Shown here: piece by piece, positions 1 through 6,646 of the stretch
Layout: each line of letters starts with the position of its first letter
Position numbering within the stretch: position 1 is the first letter of the stretch
Source: Acetothermia bacterium 64_32
GTDB lineage: Bacteria; Bipolaricaulota; Bipolaricaulia; Bipolaricaulales; Bipolaricaulaceae
Reading direction: 5' to 3'
NCBI GenBank assembly: GCA_001508155.1
Contig: LGFI01000012.1
Coordinates: forward strand, 1-64,000
DNA: 64,000 nucleotides
Position numbers and translations under genes: made by a program
The notes under the pieces: model-generated
What the model was told of the DNA's origin: nothing
What the model saw: only the letters and a program-made list of their open reading frames with translations
Database searches by the model: none

Positions 1-208
1 GGTTGGAAGAGAGAAGACTTCGAGGCTTTGCAGAATTACTGATGGGGAGCTACCATGCGACTCAGACACAATAAACGAGGCACTATGCCTTAACCCGGCA
101 AGAATATGATTCCATTGATTAAACTTCCTTAAGTGTTGTTTTAAATTATAGACTCAACTTATAGGGAAACATTTGTAATTGAATTGCCACATTTCACAGG
201 CTATCAAG

Positions 209-237
209 TTGACCGGAACTTTTGTAATGTATATAAC
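209..237 (+). promoter_or_regulatory. Predicted sigma-70 promoter for the kinase/regulator pair
   Basis: TTGACC (209-214), a 17-base spacer and TATAAC (232-237) give a good housekeeping promoter about 85 bases before the kinase start. The first 320 bases of the window are AT-richer than the rest, and I see no gene in them. Confidence 0.6.
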
Positions 238-320
238 GTCTGTTTCCAGTTTTTTAATTTGACTTCCAGCAGGATGACAGGTAAAATGGCGGGCGACCTC
301 CAGGGCGCAGGGGGTGTAAG

Positions 321-1712
321 GTGGCTGATAAAGAGCTTAAAACCGCTCACCCTGCGATCGTTATGCCCTTGCCCAGTGCCCTGGCGTTTGCGTTTGTCCA
401 AACCAGCTCTGGCATCCTGGACTGGAACAGGGGGGCGGAGGAGCTCCTCGGCCGCAAGCGGTACGAGGTGTTGGAAAGGCCGTTTCAACATCTCTTCCCT
501 CCGGATGCCCTCCCCAGGCTCGAGGAGCTGCTGGCCGCCCTCCCCCGGGCAGGGAGGGTGGTGGTTACCCTTCCCACCTTGACCAAGTACGGGATGGCAA
601 TCCCTTGCGATTGGCAGCTTTCCCTGATCGAGTCCTCCCCGGATGGCATCCGGTTCGCAGCCCTGGGCCTGCCTCAGCGGCAGGGCTCAGCCGGACTGGA
701 GCTGCTCCATCTCCTTCTGGAGAGCATTCATCCGGAGGCCGCTTTGCTTGTGGACGATGAATCTAGGATCCTGGATGCAAACACCTCGGCTATCTTAACC
801 CTCGGAAACTGCGCTGGCCGATTCTGCCAGGCGTTCTTCCTCTCCCAGGAGGATTGGCGGAGCGCCTTGGTTTGCGCCCAGCGCGGATTGAGGAAAAACG
901 ACCGCTTCACGCTCAAGACCAGGCTCAGGGCCGCGGCCGGCAAGGCCATCCCGGCACTGGTAAGCGGCACCAGGCTCGGCCCCTACGGTTGCGTACTCTT
1001 GATCGTCCGAGACCTTTCGAAGCAAGAGGAGCTGGAGCGGGAGAGGCGGCACCTGGAGGCCCGGCTCAGGGCCATGGGCTTCCGGCTCATGGAGCTCCAG
1101 CAAGACGAACGGGCCCGCATCGCCACAGAGCTCCACGACGAGCTAGCCCAAAAGCTCACCCTGCTGCGCTGGAAGATGGTCCAGGTCAGGGGAAAGGACG
1201 TATCCAGCCGGGAGCTGGAGGCTTGTTGTGAGGAGGCGATCCGGATGGTCGATGGGCTACTCCAGGAGGTAGGGGACCTGGTGACCAGGCTCCGCGCCCC
1301 CCCTCTGGCCGGCCTTTCCTTCGCGCAGGCCCTGAAGCGCAGGGCCAAGTTCCTGCAGGAAGCCTTTGAGCTGCCCTGCCTTCTGACGGTCGAAGGGGAG
1401 GTACCCGACCTGAAAGGGGCAGCGAGGACTGCCGCCCTTTACATCGTCCAGGAGGCCTTCCTGAACGCGGTGCGCCATGCCCGGGCAACCAGGGTGAACC
1501 TGTCCGTGAAGGGGGGCGCCCATGGACTTGTCATCTCCGTTTCCGACGACGGGGTGGGGATGACGGAAGCGCAGCTCAGGAGGGCCCGCCGTTCCCCCGG
1601 GATCCAGGGGATGGCGAGCCGTGCCAAGGCCGTGGGCGGAAGCCTTTCCATAAGGAGCGCGAAGGGGGAGGGGACCCAGGTGGTGTTCTGCCTGCCACTA
1701 GGGGAGGGCTGA
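321..1712 (+). CDS. Soluble PAS-domain sensor histidine kinase, NarL/DegS type
   Basis: Cytoplasmic sensor kinase of the HisKA_3 class. No membrane segment is visible. Residues about 20-120 and 128-232 look like two PAS-type sensor domains, followed by a charged helical linker (232-262). The HisKA_3 dimerisation region carries the phospho-acceptor His272 in ELHDELAQ. A GHKL ATPase domain follows, with its N-box around residues 375-390 and a DDGVGM G1 box. A GTG start at 321 is used, with a purine-rich stretch (ggcgcaggggg) upstream; an ATG at 363 is possible. Its stop overlaps the next start in TGATG, so kinase and regulator are translationally coupled. The signal is unknown. It may influence the nearby c-di-GMP-linked locus, but only position suggests this. 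Confidence 0.9.
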   Translation: MADKELKTAHPAIVMPLPSALAFAFVQTSSGILDWNRGAEELLGRKRYEVLERPFQHLFPPDALPRLEELLAALPRAGRVVVTLPTLTKYGMAIPCDWQLSLIESSPDGIRFAALGLPQRQGSAGLELLHLLLESIHPEAALLVDDESRILDANTSAILTLGNCAGRFCQAFFLSQEDWRSALVCAQRGLRKNDRFTLKTRLRAAAGKAIPALVSGTRLGPYGCVLLIVRDLSKQEELERERRHLEARLRAMGFRLMELQQDERARIATELHDELAQKLTLLRWKMVQVRGKDVSSRELEACCEEAIRMVDGLLQEVGDLVTRLRAPPLAGLSFAQALKRRAKFLQEAFELPCLLTVEGEVPDLKGAARTAALYIVQEAFLNAVRHARATRVNLSVKGGAHGLVISVSDDGVGMTEAQLRRARRSPGIQGMASRAKAVGGSLSIRSAKGEGTQVVFCLPLGEG

Positions 1713-2419
1713 TGATCAGGGTGGTCCTTGCGGACGATCACGCCCTGGTGCGGGCGGGCCTGCGCGAAATCCTGGAAGAAGCAGGCGATATCGAGGTGGT
1801 CGCGGAAGCATCTTCCGGCGAAGAGGCCGTGGCCTTGGCGAGGCAACTTAAGCCGGATGTGGTGGTCATGGACCTCGGAATGCCCGGGATCGACGGGATC
1901 GAGGCCACAAAGCACATCACGCGCCGGTCCCCCCGGCCGGCGGTGCTCGTCCTCACCGTTTACCGGGAGGACCGGTACGGGCTCAGGCTCCTTAGGGCCG
2001 GGGCCCGCGGGTACCTGGAAAAACGGGTCGCCCCCCAAGAGCTGGTGGCCGCCGTCCGGACGGTGGCCCGCGGCGAGTACTACGTGTCCAAAGAACTCGA
2101 GCAGGAGATCTTAAAGAGTCAGTTTGAGAGAAAGGCCGCCTCGCCTGCAGCCCGGCTGACCGACCGGGAGCTTGAGGTGTTGTGTCTTTTGGCCTCTGGA
2201 AGGACCACCCGGGAGGTGGCACAGGAACTACGGCTTTCCCGAAAGACGGTGGATACCTACCGGGCCCGCATCCGCAAGAAGCTGGGCCTGCGCACCCCGG
2301 CCGATTACCTCAGGTTCTGCCTTGAGGAAGGCCTCCTCGAATGCCCGGCTGTGGCCGTCCCGCTGCCTGAAGGCGCAGACCGTCCCTCCCGTGGCAGCCT
2401 GCCGCTTTTCTCCCGCTAA
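1712..2419 (+). CDS. NarL/FixJ-family response regulator
   Basis: DNA-binding response regulator, partner of the preceding kinase (1-base overlap). The receiver domain occupies residues 1-120: acidic pair D8-D9, phospho-acceptor D54 in VMDLGMPG, and the conserved Lys in YLEKRV. A LuxR/GerE helix-turn-helix lies at about 148-212 (LTDRELEVLCLLASG...KTVDTYRARIRKKLGL). The last 25 residues are a Pro/Gly-rich tail not typical of the family. It probably binds as a dimer to activate or repress sigma-70 promoters; target genes cannot be read from the sequence. Confidence 0.92.
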   Translation: MIRVVLADDHALVRAGLREILEEAGDIEVVAEASSGEEAVALARQLKPDVVVMDLGMPGIDGIEATKHITRRSPRPAVLVLTVYREDRYGLRLLRAGARGYLEKRVAPQELVAAVRTVARGEYYVSKELEQEILKSQFERKAASPAARLTDRELEVLCLLASGRTTREVAQELRLSRKTVDTYRARIRKKLGLRTPADYLRFCLEEGLLECPAVAVPLPEGADRPSRGSLPLFSR

Positions 2420-2434
2420 ATTCTTTCATTCCAC

Positions 2435-2664
2435 CACAAAGTCATAAAGACTCAAAGGAGCCGATTTACCACCGAGGTTACGAAGATCACAGAGGTTTTC
2501 CTACCACCAAGACCGGAAGGCACAAAAGAACCCAAATTTTCAATTCTAGAATTCAGAATCCCTGAAAACTCCTCTTTGGGGCTTGGCGCCTTGGTGATCA
2601 ACTCTGTGCGCTCGGCGGTGAGCCTCCATTCCGGGATCGAGGCGGAGATTGTGGTCGCTCCGCC
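2435..2664. repeat. Intergenic repeat with inverted copies, plus a hairpin
   Basis: The 527-base gap after the regulator has no convincing gene. Bases 2468-2527 are built of purine-rich words (ACCACCGAGG, CACAGAGG, ACCACCAAGA). Bases 2573-2618 carry a degraded reverse-complement relative (CTTGGCGCCTTGGTGATCA, CTCTGTGCGCTCGGCGGT). A 7-bp hairpin (GGCGGAG/CTCCGCC, 2641-2664) follows. This word pattern resembles a dispersed intergenic repeat family that I have seen in many unrelated bacterial genomes; its function is unknown. Confidence 0.5.
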
Positions 2665-2807
2665 ACATGCTGGCCCATTGGCCTCCCGTTTTACCTAATC
2701 TAATGGCCACAACCGGCGCTCCGTAAGGCAAATCCTTACAAGTCCCTCGGTCTTTTCTGACATAGTTCGTAGGCTTTTAGCTTAGCGATCTATAAGACAT
2801 CCTCTGA

Positions 2808-2836
2808 TTGAATCAACGCACCGGGGTGGCAATAAT
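2808..2836 (+). promoter_or_regulatory. Candidate promoter for the RHH-MshEN gene
   Basis: TTGAAT (2808-2813), a 17-base spacer and AATAAT (2831-2836) give a moderate sigma-70 match. The predicted start near 2843 would leave a leader of about 100 bases before the ATG at 2947. Confidence 0.35.
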
Positions 2837-2946
2837 AACGCTAGAAAGAAAGGCAAACCGATGGAATGGCTGAGGTTGAAACGGGGTATCTGTAGGTGGT
2901 GGGGTTGCGAGAGCCTGCTTTTGTGTCAGTGGGACAGGGGCCGGGG

Positions 2947-3267
2947 ATGCAGATAACGGTCTACTACGGGGAGGAGGACCACTACCTGATCCGGCTCCTT
3001 GATCAGGAGGCAAGAAGGCAGAGGAAGTCGAGGTCGGCGGTGGTGCTCTCGATCCTTGAGGAGCATTTTGAGCGGGAAAAGAGGATCGGGGAGATCCTGG
3101 TAGACCTCGGGCACCTTTCCCCGCGGGAGGTGGATCAAGCCCTTGAAGTACAGCGGGCGGAGGAGGGCCGTCGGCCCCTCGGGGAGATCCTGGTTGAGCG
3201 GGGGTGGGTAGACGAGCGGGCCCTTTCCCGGGCCCTGCTCATCCAGGACCGGTATCGGCAGAGCTAG
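2947..3267 (+). CDS. Small ribbon-helix-helix protein fused to an MshEN-like c-di-GMP-binding module
   Basis: A 106-residue protein. Residues 1-42 (a short beta strand, then two helices with RKSRSAVVLSILEEHF) look like a ribbon-helix-helix DNA-binding fold. Residues 45-101 hold two tandem copies of the motif R(I/P)LG-type...EIL..xG......L...L..Q (RIGEILVDLG...Q69 and PLGEILVERG...Q100). This resembles the MshEN domain known to bind c-di-GMP at the N-terminus of MshE/type II-secretion ATPases. The ATG at 2947 is preferred because the RHH strand begins there; an in-frame GTG at 2896 would add 17 unstructured residues. The c-di-GMP riboswitch begins about 75 bases downstream, which supports a c-di-GMP role. 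DNA and ligand binding are both inferred. Confidence 0.7.
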   Translation: MQITVYYGEEDHYLIRLLDQEARRQRKSRSAVVLSILEEHFEREKRIGEILVDLGHLSPREVDQALEVQRAEEGRRPLGEILVERGWVDERALSRALLIQDRYRQS

Positions 3268-3340
3268 GGAGGGCGGTTCGTCCTCACTTTGCAATTAGAT
3301 AGCGGAAAGGAGGTGGGAGTCGGGGCAAAGCGGAGCCGAG

Positions 3341-3441
3341 ACTCACCGGGCGGGGGAACGAAAGGGCAAACCCGGAGGGATCCGGGGGCGCAAAGCCACG
3401 GGCCCGGAAAGGGCGGCCGGGCTGCCGAAACCTCCGAGTGG
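3341..3441 (+). promoter_or_regulatory. Cyclic-di-GMP-I (GEMM) riboswitch aptamer
   Basis: The landmark elements of the class I c-di-GMP aptamer appear in order: GGGCAAACC (3364-3372), a short P2 hairpin closed by a GGAT-type tetraloop region, GGGCGCAAAGCC (3386-3397), ACGGGCC then a P3 hairpin, and GGCCGGGCTGCCG (3414-3426). P1 can form between CGGGGG (3351-3356) and CCTCCG (3431-3436). It sits about 50-150 bases upstream of the secreted-protein gene at 3488, and no other gene intervenes. In known cases such aptamers sense c-di-GMP and control motility, attachment or surface proteins. Confidence 0.88.
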
Positions 3442-3482
3442 AGAAATGGAAAGGCAGAAATCCGTAAATCCATGAGGAGGTT
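3429..3482 (+). promoter_or_regulatory. Riboswitch expression platform: anti-Shine-Dalgarno and Shine-Dalgarno
   Basis: AACCTCC (3429-3435), the 3' strand of the aptamer P1 stem, is perfectly complementary over 7 bases to the Shine-Dalgarno GGAGGTT (3476-3482), which lies 5 bases before the ATG at 3488. With ligand, CCTCCG would be held in P1 and the ribosome site would be free; without ligand it could mask the site. This predicts a translational ON switch. No intrinsic terminator is seen between aptamer and gene. Confidence 0.6.
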
Positions 3483-3487
3483 ACAAG

Positions 3488-3994
3488 ATGAAGCGTGTAG
3501 CGCTGTTAGTGTTTGCGGCGTTGATGGTGGCGGTACTGGGGGTTCTGGCCGCCGATGTAAGCTGCGAGAAGCGTTTCCTGTTCTCCATCGAGGAGAAAAC
3601 TATAATGCTCGGCACCGGCACCCTGGATTTCCCGAGCAACAGCGACGTCACCAAGCCTGACGCAACCGGCTGGTTCGAGTCAAACCCATGGCAAATTAGG
3701 CTTGACACAAACACCAAGGTCCAAGTCACTCTCTTCGCTTCATGTTTCACACGTGAAGGAACACATAAGACATTACCAACTGCAATCAGGGGGACGGGTA
3801 ATTTTTACTTCACTTCAAAGAATATACCGGGGAGTGTTTATGTCGGCGGCAATCTCTGGCAGGTGAAAAGTTGGACTTTTGCCTCTGGAGCACATGCAGG
3901 GTATATCTACTTGCGAGTATACAGGAATAGCATCAACGATCCTGCCGCGAAGTACGTAGCTCTGGTTAGAGTCACTGCCACCGCCATTCCGTGA
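3488..3994 (+). CDS. Secreted beta-rich subunit-like protein under c-di-GMP riboswitch control
   Basis: 168 residues with a clean Sec signal peptide (Lys-Arg, hydrophobic stretch 4-20, cleavage near VLAAD). The mature part of about 147 residues has alternating beta-strand pattern and no enzymatic motif. It shares a spaced pattern with the 5133-5648 product: F(S/T)IEE, GWFE(S/T)N..W.I.LDTN, LPT.(I/L)RG, and a C-terminal Y.A.V.VT. The two are therefore paralogues of about 25-30% apparent similarity (by eye). A strong SD (GGAGG) regulated by the upstream riboswitch and a 12-bp stem-loop just after the stop suggest a highly and conditionally expressed structural subunit, such as a pilin- or coat-like surface protein. 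No named family is recognised. Confidence 0.75.
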   Translation: MKRVALLVFAALMVAVLGVLAADVSCEKRFLFSIEEKTIMLGTGTLDFPSNSDVTKPDATGWFESNPWQIRLDTNTKVQVTLFASCFTREGTHKTLPTAIRGTGNFYFTSKNIPGSVYVGGNLWQVKSWTFASGAHAGYIYLRVYRNSINDPAAKYVALVRVTATAIP

Positions 3995-4006
3995 GAAGGA
4001 CGCTGC

Positions 4007-4035
4007 GGGAGGCCAGCTCGAACAGCTGGCCTCCC
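4007..4035 (+). terminator. Strong stem-loop after the riboswitch-controlled subunit
   Basis: GGGAGGCCAGCT (4007-4018) and AGCTGGCCTCCC (4024-4035) form a perfect 12-bp stem with a CGAAC loop. The stretch after it (TGTCTTCTCCT) is only moderately T-rich, so it could be a partial terminator or an mRNA 3'-end stabiliser that lets the subunit gene outrun the downstream genes. The roughly 170 bases from here to 4206 contain nothing else I recognise. Confidence 0.65.
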
Positions 4036-4206
4036 TGTCTTCTCCTCGCCGTGTCCGATAAGGGAAAACTCGGGTTAAACCTCGCCGACTCGAAGGACAC
4101 GTTTGGGAATTCACTATTTGGCCCTGGATCTCCCTGTCTGGTATCGCTAGAATCTAGGACGATGGATGAAAGCTGTCTCCCAGTGCAGGCAAGGTAAGGG
4201 GTTCTG

Positions 4207-5052
4207 ATGAACCGGGAATCCCGAGTGGTAACGGCTGCTGTAGTGTTAGTGCTTTTCGGCGTAGGCGCCTGCGGCATAGAGCTACCCGCGATATCCGTGG
4301 CGCCCTTGGTGGCATGGGTGGAGCTCGGGCCTGGCGGGGACTACTCCGGCAGCTTTACAGTCTCGAATCTGGGCCAAGAGGTCACCACCCTCAATATCGC
4401 TTTATGCGATTTTACGCTAACCGAGACCGGCGGCTTCATCACACTTGATCCGGGGACGTTGGGCGAGCGGAGCCTCTCTCCCTACCTCAGGTACTCCCCT
4501 GAGCGGTTAACGCTGGAGCCCGGTGAGGCACGGGAAGTGAGCTATTCGTTCACCTTACCCCCGGAGGCGACTGGACCCCACTGGGTAGCGCTCGTTGTGA
4601 CCCCGGAAGCCACACAGGAAGTGGAGGTGGAAGCCGAGGGAGGGGAAGGCCTGGGATTGACCGTGCAGATCGAGGCAAGCTACGCTTTCACCCTCATCCA
4701 ACGCCCTCCCAACCCGCCGACTCCGGCCGGTCAGGTGGTGAAGATGGAGGTGAAGGGCGCCACGGCCGAAGATGGAAGCCGGCAAGTCATGGTAGCAGTC
4801 GCTTTTCAGAACTTGGTGGAAGATGTGCTGCGTTGCAAGGTGTACTTCGAGATCCGCGATGCCCAAGGCACAACGATCGCCAGCTATGAGATGCCTGAGG
4901 AGCGGGTGGTGCTTCCCGGCGCGCTGCGGGTGTTCACCCACACGTTCGAGGGGCTGGAGATGCCCCCCGGCGAGTACCTCATCCTCGGCGTCGTAGATTT
5001 CGGCGGGGATTACCTGGCAGCAGGACAGTACCTGGCCACGGTAAGGGAATAG
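4207..5052 (+). CDS. Secreted immunoglobulin-like protein, candidate periplasmic assembly chaperone
   Basis: 281 residues with an N-terminal signal (about 8-24, possibly ending GVGAC, so a lipoprotein Cys is conceivable). The mature start ISVAPLVAWVELGPGGDYSGSFTVSN and the later SPERLTLEPGEAREVSYSFTLPPEATGPHW follow the layout of PapD/FimC-type chaperones and DUF916-like domains: a strand with a pG..~.~tv.N motif, then a P..L.pge...v...~~P ...G.~ motif. A second beta domain covers about 170-281. Placement between two small secreted subunits supports an assembly role. The key Arg/Lys pair of classical chaperones cannot be confirmed by eye, so the function remains inferred. Confidence 0.6.
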   Translation: MNRESRVVTAAVVLVLFGVGACGIELPAISVAPLVAWVELGPGGDYSGSFTVSNLGQEVTTLNIALCDFTLTETGGFITLDPGTLGERSLSPYLRYSPERLTLEPGEAREVSYSFTLPPEATGPHWVALVVTPEATQEVEVEAEGGEGLGLTVQIEASYAFTLIQRPPNPPTPAGQVVKMEVKGATAEDGSRQVMVAVAFQNLVEDVLRCKVYFEIRDAQGTTIASYEMPEERVVLPGALRVFTHTFEGLEMPPGEYLILGVVDFGGDYLAAGQYLATVRE

Positions 5053-5132
5053 AAGGGCCAAAAAGTGCTATCTGCTACGGATATTAGGGCGCTCCTCGGC
5101 AGGAAGTTCGGTGCGGTAACTGTGAGGGTCGC

Positions 5133-5648
5133 ATGTACAGACGCCTGGCTGTGTTGAGATCCGTAAGGTGGATGCTCTTAGGGATATTCCTGCTAGCCGG
5201 GGGATCCTTCGCCCTGGCAGACACGCAGGTGGTAGCCGTATCCGAGTTCACCATCGAGGAACATGCTTCGTTCCGCACTGAGGGAAACCTTGACCTGGAT
5301 CCAGCAGCAGCTCTTCCTTTTGCTGAGGGCTGGTTTGAAACTAATATCCTCTGGATCTACCTCGACACCAACCATCCCGTCACCCTCACGGTGGTGGGGG
5401 AGCCCTACAGGATGGGCGATGGGGAGGGCGCGATCAGCTTGCCCACTCAGCTCAGAGGGGCCCATGGACCACGAAACGCACCGACTTTGCAGCCCTTCGG
5501 TTGGATTACCCTTCGGGGCCAAGTCAGCTTCAGGGAGGACACACCCGGCCAGTACGTGGCTTGGCTTCAGCTCCAAGTGTTAAGAAGCGGGTACGCTGAC
5601 CGTTCGGGAAGCTATACGGCCATCGTGACCGTCACCATCAGCTACTAG
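5133..5648 (+). CDS. Secreted beta-rich subunit-like protein, paralogue of the 3488-3994 product
   Basis: 171 residues with a signal peptide (Arg-rich start, hydrophobic 12-27, cleavage near FALAD). The mature domain repeats the pattern of the riboswitch-controlled protein: FTIEE, GWFETN..WIYLDTN, LPTQLRG, and a terminal YTAIVTVTISY. The shared GWFE(S/T)N...LDTN core is the clearest signature of this small family. The ATG follows a GAGGG sequence at suitable spacing. It lies 80 bases after the chaperone-like gene on the same strand and ends 5 bases from the convergent gene at 5654. Probably an alternative or minor subunit of the same structure. Confidence 0.68.
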   Translation: MYRRLAVLRSVRWMLLGIFLLAGGSFALADTQVVAVSEFTIEEHASFRTEGNLDLDPAAALPFAEGWFETNILWIYLDTNHPVTLTVVGEPYRMGDGEGAISLPTQLRGAHGPRNAPTLQPFGWITLRGQVSFREDTPGQYVAWLQLQVLRSGYADRSGSYTAIVTVTISY

Positions 5649-5653
5649 ACCGG

Positions 5654-6181
5654 TTAGCGAACAATCACTTCCACAGGAATATCGAGGGACTGGATCAGCC
5701 CCGAGCTGGAACGTAGCAGCAAACGTAGTTTGAAACGGTAAGTACCCTGGGCTGTGCCCTCAGGCGGGTTCACCATAATACCCAAGGTGTAGTCCGTCCA
5801 CGCCGGGTAAGGCAGCTGGTCAACAGGGTTCCCGTAGGAGAACACCGGCACTGATACCCACGTAGGACCGAGTTCTTGCCCCCGCACGAACTGGTAGAAT
5901 GGCTCGAATTCAGGCTTAGGGCTTCCATCAAAGACAAGCCCCAAATACAGGTCGAGTGGCCAATCATTAGTGCCCACCCGAAGAGAAAACTCCTCCTTCG
6001 CGAGCTCCCCCGCGTGTACTTCCAGGACAAGAGAAGGCTGCTTGCTATAGGTGTGCAGTTCCAGTGCAGCCGGGATCGTGAAGGTGCTAGTTACCCTGCA
6101 CGTGTCCGTACTCGCAGCTGAGATGCATCCGGCCCCTAACATCACGCCAGTAACCAGAGTGAATAGTTGCACCCCTTTCAT
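5654..6181 (-). CDS. Secreted beta-rich protein related to the neighbouring subunits
   Basis: 175 residues with a signal peptide (hydrophobic 6-22, AASTDTC near the cleavage site). The mature protein begins TFTIPAAL and carries GTNDWPLDLYLGL and a terminal strand DIPVEVIVR. This resembles the F(S/T)IEE...W.I.LDTN...VTVT layout of the two plus-strand paralogues, but more remotely. A GGGAGGGGG ribosome site precedes the ATG. It is convergent with 5133-5648, and the 196-base gap upstream (6182-6377) shows no aptamer or gene that I recognise. Likely a third exported component; the family is unnamed. Confidence 0.65.
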   Translation of the reverse strand: MKGVQLFTLVTGVMLGAGCISAASTDTCRVTSTFTIPAALELHTYSKQPSLVLEVHAGELAKEEFSLRVGTNDWPLDLYLGLVFDGSPKPEFEPFYQFVRGQELGPTWVSVPVFSYGNPVDQLPYPAWTDYTLGIMVNPPEGTAQGTYRFKLRLLLRSSSGLIQSLDIPVEVIVR

Positions 6182-6377
6182 CTTTTTCCCCCTCCCCGTT
6201 TCGTGTCTGCCAGCTCCCGTACTTAAACCTCGGTTTGATTATTCCACGGTGCACAAGGCTTTAGCCAGGAAGAACGTAACAGAAACGCAAGACGAAGGGT
6301 CCTAGTAGAAGCCGTTTCAATGACGTCACGGCCTTGAAGGGTTGATATATCGTGACCGAAGGTTCAAGATTTGAAGA

Positions 6378-6602
6378 TCAGAGGGAGCCGATCTCCTCCC
6401 GCAGGGAATCGGCCTCAGCGTGGAGGGAACCAGTTTCACCATGCAGGTCGTTGCGCATGGACTTCATTTCGTCACGTACCGCCCCGATCATATGCCGCCG
6501 GAGCTCCACCAGCTCCGTTTCCACCCGGCCAAGACGCGGGTCGATCTGGGTAAACGCCCCCTCGATCTTGGCCATCCTCTCCTCAAGCCCCATCTGCGCC
6601 AT
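6378..6602 (-). CDS. Small putative coiled-coil protein
   Basis: From the ATG at 6602 the frame encodes 74 residues with heptad-like hydrophobic spacing (LEERMAKIEG.. RLGRVETELVELRRHM .. MKSMRNDLHGETGSL). It is highly charged, has no signal peptide and is probably almost entirely helical. It starts 45 bases after the stop of the large secreted protein gene and is on the same strand. The open frame runs further upstream into that gene, but that part looks like a shadow. The ribosome site is weak, so expression is uncertain. Proteins of this kind are common unannotated coiled coils; no function is proposed. Confidence 0.4.
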   Translation of the reverse strand: MAQMGLEERMAKIEGAFTQIDPRLGRVETELVELRRHMIGAVRDEMKSMRNDLHGETGSLHAEADSLREEIGSL

Positions 6603-6646
6603 AGCCAAAAACCCAAACGCCCCCTCAGGCCGGCTGTCAGCGACCC

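Noticed and set aside
184-582. Open frames at the left end of the window
   Set aside because: They run across the promoter and the kinase start in other frames and lack any domain or ribosome site.
3997-4206. Second riboswitch or small gene in the gap before the chaperone-like gene
   Set aside because: After the stem-loop I find neither GEMM landmarks nor a frame with a ribosome site and plausible composition.
6182-6377. c-di-GMP aptamer on the minus strand before the third secreted protein
   Set aside because: GGGCAAACC and GCAAAGCC landmarks are missing; only a vague GGCTAAAGCC is present.
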